Translations under genes and position numbers: made by a program
Notes under the pieces: model-generated
What the model saw: the letters and a program-made list of their open reading frames with translations, nothing else
What the model was told of the DNA's origin: nothing
Databases searched by the model: none
Shown: positions 58,416-64,000 of the stretch, piece after piece
Layout: each line of letters begins with the position of its first letter
How positions within the stretch are numbered: the first letter of the stretch is position 1
DNA from: Saccharospirillum alexandrii
Lineage (GTDB): Bacteria > Pseudomonadota > Gammaproteobacteria > Pseudomonadales > Natronospirillaceae
Assembly (NCBI RefSeq): GCF_004000275.1
Contig: NZ_RCIP01000002.1
Span: forward strand, 372,283 to 436,282
Length of the DNA: 64,000 nucleotides
Reading direction: 5' to 3'

Positions 58416-59330
58416 ATGATTGAAGGCCCCACAACAGCGCCCGCCGCAGCACTGGACCTGGAATTGCTGCGCAGCTTCCACGCCATCGCCCAGCTCGGCT
58501 CACTGGCGGCAGCAGCCTCGCAACGACACAAAACCGTCAGTGCCGTTAGTATGCAGGTCAAACGGTTGGAAGACGCTCTGGGTTCAAGGCTACTCGAGCG
58601 CGGCCCACGGGGCATGACACTCACCCCCACCGGTGAAGCCCTGCTGCATGAATCCCGCGAGCTGTTGAACCTGCACGATGCCATGGTAGCCCGTTTCACT
58701 GGCCGGGGCCTTGGCGGCAAGGTTCGACTGGGCTTGCCTGAAGACTACGCACGGGAACTACTGACCGGCGTGTTGCCGGATTTCATCGCCCATCACCCCA
58801 ACGTACTGCTGGAAGCCGTAACCGCCACCAGCGGCGAGCTGGCACGCAAGATCAAGCGCTCTGAACTCGCCCTGGCCGTTCTGCTGGATCGCCCGCATTC
58901 GCTCACCGGTGGTGAGCCCTTGTGGCAAACAACGCCCGTTTGGGTCGGCCCCAGAATCGGCCGTTTGACCGATCGCGATAGCTTACCGTTGGCCCTGCAT
59001 GAGGTTGATTGCCCCTACCGGGAACTGGCCACAGAAACGCTGGAGAAAGCCGGCAAGCCCTGGCACGCAGTCTTCACCAGCACTAGCATTCATGCGGTTG
59101 AAAACGCCGTCGAAGCGGGCTTGGCCATCGGTGTTATCGACCGCGAACGGGTCACTTCCAGCATGCGGGAACTGGGAGATGAAGACGGACTGCCACCCCT
59201 GCCCACCTGTCAGGCGCAACTGCATTTTGCCAAACGCATAGACGCCAATTCACGACTGGCCGTTGAAGCACTGGCGGTATTATTACGCGAACGCCTGGTG
59301 GGCCGGGGTCCCTGGCGGGCAGTCAGATAG
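58416..59330 (+). CDS. LysR-type regulator next to the DMT exporter
   Basis: 304 residues: DNA-binding domain at about 12-72 (LELLRSFHAIAQLGSLAAAA, VKRLEDALGSRLLERGPRG) and an effector domain. The 89-base divergent gap to the EamA gene suggests it controls that exporter. Its stop is one base from the ilvD stop on the other strand, so the two genes meet with no terminator in between. Confidence 0.92.
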   Translation: MIEGPTTAPAAALDLELLRSFHAIAQLGSLAAAASQRHKTVSAVSMQVKRLEDALGSRLLERGPRGMTLTPTGEALLHESRELLNLHDAMVARFTGRGLGGKVRLGLPEDYARELLTGVLPDFIAHHPNVLLEAVTATSGELARKIKRSELALAVLLDRPHSLTGGEPLWQTTPVWVGPRIGRLTDRDSLPLALHEVDCPYRELATETLEKAGKPWHAVFTSTSIHAVENAVEAGLAIGVIDRERVTSSMRELGDEDGLPPLPTCQAQLHFAKRIDANSRLAVEALAVLLRERLVGRGPWRAVR

Positions 59331-59331
59331 A

Positions 59332-61008
59332 TCAGGGCAAGTCGGTCACCGCACCCGTCGAGGCAGACCCCACCGTGCGGGCGTATTTTGCCAGCACACC
59401 TCGGGTGAACCGGGGGCCGGGTGGCTGCCAGGCCTGACGCCTGCGCTCCAGCTCCTGGTCGGACACACCCAGCTCAATCCGGTTGCTAACCGCATCGATG
59501 GTGATGGTATCGCCCTCTTCGACCAACGCGATGGGACCGCCCTCAGCGGCTTCGGGTGTGATATGACCAACCACAAACCCATGGCTGCCCCCGGAAAAAC
59601 GGCCATCGGTAATCAGCGCCACATCACTACCAAGCCCCTTGCCCATAATGGCCGAGGTGGGGCTTAGCATTTCACGCATGCCCGGCCCGCCCTTGGGGCC
59701 TTCGTAGCGAATCACCAGCACATCACCGGCCACCACTGTGCCATCCAGAATCTTTTCCTGAGCTTCTTCTTCTGAGTGGAACACTCGGGCCCGGCCGGTA
59801 AAGTGCGTGCCTTCCTTACCGGTGATTTTCGCGACAGCGCCCGTAGGCGCGAGATTGCCATACAAAATGCGCAAGTGGCTGTCGGCCTTGATGGGGTTAT
59901 CGAACGCATGAATGATGTCTTGCCCTTCGGGGTAGGGTTCAACATCAGCCAGGTTTTCGGCCAGCGTTTTCCCGGTAACGGTCAGACAACCACCATAAAC
60001 CAGCCCGCGTTCCAGCAACATTTTAATCAACGGCTGAATGCCACCGATAGCGACCAGTTCCGACATCATGTAATGGCCACTGGGCCGCAAGTCGGCCAAT
60101 ACCGGTACCCGCTTACCAATTTCGGCAAAGTCTTCCAGTGATAACTCAACCCCTACCGTGCTGGCCATGGCCAGCAAGTGCAGCACGGCATTGGTTGAGC
60201 CGCCCAGCGCGATGACCACAGTGATGGCGTTCTCAAAGGCTTCCCGCGTCATGATATCTGAGGGTTTAATATCCTGCTCAAGCAGGTTCAGCACAGCAGC
60301 ACCGGCGGCCCGGCAATCGGCCACCTTGGTGTCCGACACCGCATTCTGCGCCGAACTGCCCGGCAAGCTCATGCCCATGGCTTCAATGGCTGACGCCATG
60401 GTGTTGGCCGTATACATCCCCCCGCACGACCCTGCTCCGGGAATGGCGGTTTCTTCTATTTGCTTCACGTCAATCAGTTCGAGCTTGCCCTGGGCATGGG
60501 CGCCCACAGCCTCGAACACGGAAATGATATCGGTGTGATTCTCGCCTGGCAGTATGGTGCCGCCATAAACGAACACCGAAGGCCGGTTCAGCCGCGCCAG
60601 CCCCATCATGCAACCAGGCATGTTTTTATCGCAGCCACCAATGGCAACCAAACCGTCAAACCCTTCGCAACCGGCAACGGTTTCTATCGAGTCGGCAATG
60701 ACCTCACGGGAGACCAGAGAATACTTCATGCCCTCAGTGCCATTGGCGATTCCGTCAGACACGGTAATGGTATTGAAGATAAGTGACTTGCCGCCCGCAT
60801 CATCGGCACCGGCCGCCGATTCTTCGGCCAGCCGGTTAATGTGCATGTTGCAGGGTGTAAGATTACTCCAGGTAGAGGCGATGCCTACCTGGGGCTTGCG
60901 GAAATCCTCGTCACTGAAGCCAACAGCTCGCAGCATAGCCCGGCTGGCTGACTTGCCGAGCCCATCGACCACCTGCGATGAATAACGACGACGCTTGTCT
61001 TCTGCCAT
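59332..61008 (-). CDS. ilvD: Dihydroxy-acid dehydratase
   Basis: 558 residues, the shorter class (E. coli IlvD is about 616). Dehydrates dihydroxy-acids in valine and isoleucine synthesis. Cluster and metal sites: [31 protein letters not shown]; later [26 protein letters not shown] lies just before the ATG. Confidence 0.97.
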   Translation of the reverse strand: MAEDKRRRYSSQVVDGLGKSASRAMLRAVGFSDEDFRKPQVGIASTWSNLTPCNMHINRLAEESAAGADDAGGKSLIFNTITVSDGIANGTEGMKYSLVSREVIADSIETVAGCEGFDGLVAIGGCDKNMPGCMMGLARLNRPSVFVYGGTILPGENHTDIISVFEAVGAHAQGKLELIDVKQIEETAIPGAGSCGGMYTANTMASAIEAMGMSLPGSSAQNAVSDTKVADCRAAGAAVLNLLEQDIKPSDIMTREAFENAITVVIALGGSTNAVLHLLAMASTVGVELSLEDFAEIGKRVPVLADLRPSGHYMMSELVAIGGIQPLIKMLLERGLVYGGCLTVTGKTLAENLADVEPYPEGQDIIHAFDNPIKADSHLRILYGNLAPTGAVAKITGKEGTHFTGRARVFHSEEEAQEKILDGTVVAGDVLVIRYEGPKGGPGMREMLSPTSAIMGKGLGSDVALITDGRFSGGSHGFVVGHITPEAAEGGPIALVEEGDTITIDAVSNRIELGVSDQELERRRQAWQPPGPRFTRGVLAKYARTVGSASTGAVTDLP

Positions 61009-61370
61009 GTTGCCTCCTGATCCGGTTGAATGATGCGCTCAGGCTGACAGAAATGGCGCTCGCCAGCAAAGCATTCAGTACAAGAGCCGGAGTATAGCCC
61101 GTGCGCCCCATACTGCTGGATTGATTCCGCCGTTCATCGAACAGCCCCACTGCCGCTCGGAGCGGCCGCGCAAACCGTCTTCTGTAGCCTAAATTTCACT
61201 CATGCCTGACTGAACAGGGGCATTATTGCCACACAGCAGGGTAATCACAGTGCCACTTTGATCAGCAATTCGCGCATGGGCTATGGTCACTGATGATCCA
61301 TGCAAGCCCTTGATCGAAACGGTTGCTGCTTTGATCGAATCAAATAATAAGAAAAGCCTGGAGAACAACC
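61009..61370. other. Intergenic region between ilvD and an outer membrane protein gene
   Basis: 362 bases holding divergent start regions. I see no leader peptide, attenuator or clear promoter for either gene; a TTGATC...TATGGT pair around 61258-61290 (18-base spacer) is a weak candidate for the rightward gene. Confidence 0.4.
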
Positions 61371-62297
61371 ATGATACAAAAAGCCATAGCTTTGCCACTG
61401 CTGGCGGGCCTAGTCATACCCGTGTTTGCAGACGATGCCAAGGTGTTGCCACAAGGCGTACTGCGAACCACCCTGGTCCCTTCGCTGACAACTTTTGACG
61501 AAACCTTCGATGCCGATGGCGAACGCCAGGATACCAATGCCGTATCCGTTAACACGTTATCCATAGCGCTTGAGTACGGCATCAACGACTGGATTACAGC
61601 TGGCGTGCAATGGGCGCCTGGTTACATTCTTTCCGGTGAGGTTGATGGTAACGATAACGTCGACTTATCTGGCTCGAACGACCTTTTCGTCGGTGCCAAA
61701 TTCCAGACCTTGGGTGCTCAGGGTTACTCCCGCAGCGATACGCTCCGATTTGCGGTAACACCAGGCATAAAAGTCCCCATATCGCAGTACGACGGTGAAG
61801 AGCAGCTCGAGAATTTTATGGGTGGCGACGATTTCAAACCGGGTCGAACCGATCGTGGGGCTTGGGGTCTTGGCGCCAGGTTCTCATTCGACTACCTGAT
61901 CACTCCGGATTTCTACATCAACTTCTACAATCAGTCCTCTTTCTTTCTGGAGACCGATCAGGATTACACAGTCACAACGTCTGACGTAACCGTGCAGTAT
62001 GGATCCGAAGCCATCTTCGAAGTCGAACCGAATTATTCGATGTCCGCCGGAAACGGTGTACAACTGAGCTTTGGCCTTCCTGTTAGCTACACCATGACCG
62101 GTGAGACCGAGGTCGATGGCAACGGTCAAGACGATGAATCCTACAGCCTGGCGCTGGAACCCAGTATGAGCGTGTTCTTCACTCAGTGGGCACTGCCTAC
62201 CCAATTCCAATTGGGCTACTCAACGACGCTGGCTGGCGAAAACGCCAATGCGACCAACACTTTAAGCCTGCAAATCAAGAACTTCCTTCGGTTCTGA
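61371..62297 (+). CDS. Outer membrane beta-barrel protein of unknown role
   Basis: 308 residues with a short signal peptide (MIQKAIALPLLAGLVIPVFA), beta-strand patterns throughout and a C-terminal LQIKNFLRF with terminal Phe, typical of BAM substrates. It resembles the broad class of outer membrane channel/transporter proteins (MetA-pathway-of-phenol-degradation-like), but no specific match can be claimed. GGAG precedes the ATG. Single gene. Confidence 0.65.
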   Translation: MIQKAIALPLLAGLVIPVFADDAKVLPQGVLRTTLVPSLTTFDETFDADGERQDTNAVSVNTLSIALEYGINDWITAGVQWAPGYILSGEVDGNDNVDLSGSNDLFVGAKFQTLGAQGYSRSDTLRFAVTPGIKVPISQYDGEEQLENFMGGDDFKPGRTDRGAWGLGARFSFDYLITPDFYINFYNQSSFFLETDQDYTVTTSDVTVQYGSEAIFEVEPNYSMSAGNGVQLSFGLPVSYTMTGETEVDGNGQDDESYSLALEPSMSVFFTQWALPTQFQLGYSTTLAGENANATNTLSLQIKNFLRF

Positions 62298-62494
62298 GTG
62301 GCAGGGATAACAGGCCGAACACTCAACGGTGCGGCACCGCCGCGCTGCGTTGGCTGTTCTGCCTGAACCCTGTGCAGTTGGCACAATGGTTTGAGCATTT
62401 GACAAATAAAAGGGTCGATCGGGCTGGCTACCGCTTCCGACCTGACCCGCGCCACCCAAAAACCAGCCGAAACGATGGCTGACACAGGTCATGC

Positions 62495-63685
62495 TCAAAC
62501 TCCTGCCAGGGCCTGCTCCAGATCAGCGTAAATATCATCCACATCTTCCAGGCCAACCGACAACCGCACAAGCCCTTCACTGATATCATGCTCTGCTCGT
62601 TCTTCCGGCGTGTAGGTCGAGTGCGTCATGCTGGCCGGGTGCTGGCAGAGGGTTTCGGCATCACCCAGACTCACAGCGCGTTTGATCAGTTTCAAACGGT
62701 TCATAAAGGTAACACCGGCTTCGAAGCCACCTTGCAATTCCATCGCGATCATCCCCCCGGGTGCATCCATCTGGCGGCGCGCCAGGGTGTAGTGAGGGCT
62801 ACCTTCCAGGCCTGGGTAATAAACAGTCGCCACAGCCTTGTGTTGCTGCAACCTGTGAGCCAGTGATTGGGCGTTGCTGCAGTGGCGCTCCATTCTCAGT
62901 GACAGGCTTTTCAGACCGCGCAGTATCAAAAAGGCCGTCAACGGCGCGATCACAGCGCCGGTCATGTCTTTCAGACCAAACAATCGGATTTCGTCGATTA
63001 GGCTCTGCTTTCCCACCACCGCTCCGGCGATCAAATCACCATGCCCGCCCAGATATTTGGTGGCCGAATGTACCACCAGATCGGCTCCCAGGTTCAACGG
63101 CCGTTGCAGAGCGGGGGTGCAATAGGTGTTATCAACCATCACCGTGATGGCGGGGTTATAGTCATGCACCCGCTGGCTAATTGCGGCGATGTCGATGACT
63201 CTCATGGTTGGGTTGACCGGAGTTTCGAAGTAGACCACCCGGGTCTCGGCAGACAGCGCGCGGGCTATGGCATCGGCATCGGTGCAATCGACGAACGTGA
63301 CGTTAACGCCAAACCGGGTCAGGCCATGCTGGAAATAAGAGAAGGTACAGCCGTAAAGCGTTTTATCGGCGATAACGGTATCGCCGGGGCGTACCAGCGT
63401 CCAGATGGCGGCAGTGATCGCGCCCATGCCAGAGGCTGTTGCCAGGCAGGCTTCGGCATCTTCAAGGTCTGCCAGCCGGGTTTCCAGCACTGCCTGAGTC
63501 GGGTTCGAAATACGGCTGTAAACATGGCCCTGGGCTTCCCCGGCAAACCGGGCTGCGCCTTGCTCGACATTGTCGAAACAGTAAGTCGATGTCATATATA
63601 CCGGTGGATTCAAAGACCCTTCGTTCTCAGAAGCCACGTAACCGGAATGGATGGTGCGTGTGGTAAAACTCAGCTTTTTATTCAT
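62495..63685 (-). CDS. megL: Methionine gamma-lyase-like PLP enzyme
   Basis: 396-residue trans-sulfuration-family enzyme. PLP Lys210 in HSATKYLGGHGD; phosphate-binding YSRISNPT; active-site Tyr111 and Cys113 in TLYGCTFSYFQHG. A Cys at that place marks methionine gamma-lyases, which split methionine into methanethiol, 2-oxobutyrate and ammonia; cystathionine lyases and synthases usually have another residue. The ATG at 63685 gives the family-like start; the frame runs on to 63784 without a better site. Function is from motif, so cystathionine or homocysteine activity remains possible. Confidence 0.82.
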   Translation of the reverse strand: MNKKLSFTTRTIHSGYVASENEGSLNPPVYMTSTYCFDNVEQGAARFAGEAQGHVYSRISNPTQAVLETRLADLEDAEACLATASGMGAITAAIWTLVRPGDTVIADKTLYGCTFSYFQHGLTRFGVNVTFVDCTDADAIARALSAETRVVYFETPVNPTMRVIDIAAISQRVHDYNPAITVMVDNTYCTPALQRPLNLGADLVVHSATKYLGGHGDLIAGAVVGKQSLIDEIRLFGLKDMTGAVIAPLTAFLILRGLKSLSLRMERHCSNAQSLAHRLQQHKAVATVYYPGLEGSPHYTLARRQMDAPGGMIAMELQGGFEAGVTFMNRLKLIKRAVSLGDAETLCQHPASMTHSTYTPEERAEHDISEGLVRLSVGLEDVDDIYADLEQALAGV

Positions 63686-64000
63686 CGTCTGTGTCTCCCG
63701 CTGTGCGATCATCATTTCCCGCCACTCTGCCGGTTTTGAATAACGAAAAAACTGGCCGAAATTGAACCAGGGTATAACCATCATGCTACGCCTGGAAACA
63801 GGGCGAATCGGGCTAAACTGGCCGAGTTAATCGCACCCAAATAGCACGCCAAGTTAAAAAATCCGACTAAAAGGTGAAATTGAGCCAACAATAGCCAATA
63901 TCAGTTTACGGCAGTGGATGCTCAAATTTGCAGCCTGGTTGCACTGTACGATTTTCCATCTATTCACGGCTATTTCTCGGAATGTCGCCAAAAGCGGACA
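63686..64000. other. Region upstream of the megL-like gene to the window end
   Basis: 315 bases with no convincing gene. GGTTATACCC on the minus strand near 63770 could be part of a promoter. If a regulator of methionine catabolism is encoded beyond, it lies outside the window. Confidence 0.35.

Overview
The window looks like chromosome of a marine gammaproteobacterium, most likely an Oceanospirillales relative such as Saccharospirillaceae. This is inferred from gene order and protein resemblance; there is no rRNA in the window. Support comes from the conserved blocks murJ/ribF/ileS/lspA/fkpB/ispH next to the minor pilin operon, grpE/dnaK/dnaJ/dapB, recN/fur/bamE/rnfH/ratA, a Fur without cysteines, and typical sigma70, sigma32 and LexA sites.

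Layout. 0-6.7 kb: type IV pilus minor pilin operon (fimU-like, pilV, pilW, pilX, pilY1, start of pilE), minus strand, cut by the window edge. 6.9-14.3 kb: isoprenoid, prolyl isomerase, signal peptidase II, Ile-tRNA synthetase, flavokinase and lipid II flippase genes. 14.6-16 kb: rpsT and a secreted DUF4198 protein. 16-20.8 kb: a xylose-type ABC importer and a divergent ROK regulator. 20.9-24.3 kb: pirin/LysR pair and a porin, with two tandem repeat arrays between them. 24.3-25.4 kb: about 1.1 kb without a convincing gene. 25.4-32.5 kb: dapB, dnaJ, dnaK, grpE and LexA-controlled recN. 32.6-36.4 kb: TlpA-like thioredoxin, fur, bamE, rnfH, ratA and a divergent SNF-like transporter. 36.6-38.7 kb: a PQQ sugar dehydrogenase and an amino-acid binding protein. 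38.8-53.1 kb: a large catabolic block for 2-aminobenzoate (anthranilate) through its CoA thioester. 53.3-64 kb: fdhD, a ParD-like/map pair, a MATE pump, a DMT exporter with a LysR regulator, ilvD, an outer membrane protein and a methionine gamma-lyase-like gene.

The catabolic block is the most interesting coding part. The CoA ligase, fused monooxygenase/reductase, SDR, crotonase, acyl-CoA dehydrogenase, thioesterase and Rid protein fit activation, ring hydroxylation/reduction and beta-oxidation-like breakdown. A five-gene LIV-type ABC importer would bring in the acid. A MarR gene lies inside the operon. A 26-bp near-palindrome overlaps the -35 boxes of two divergent promoters, one for this operon and one for a formamidase-like hydrolase, which suggests shared control.

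The non-coding space has its own structure. There are six intergenic palindromic elements (about 105-128 bp) that share a core and an architecture but have different, co-varying stems. An AGCT/GAGCTGTGAG-type repeat family lies mostly at convergent gene ends. There are also a perfect 65-bp palindrome, ten copies of a 7-mer, and a 17-bp degenerate tandem repeat. No phage, insertion sequence, CRISPR array, tRNA or recognisable defence system was found.
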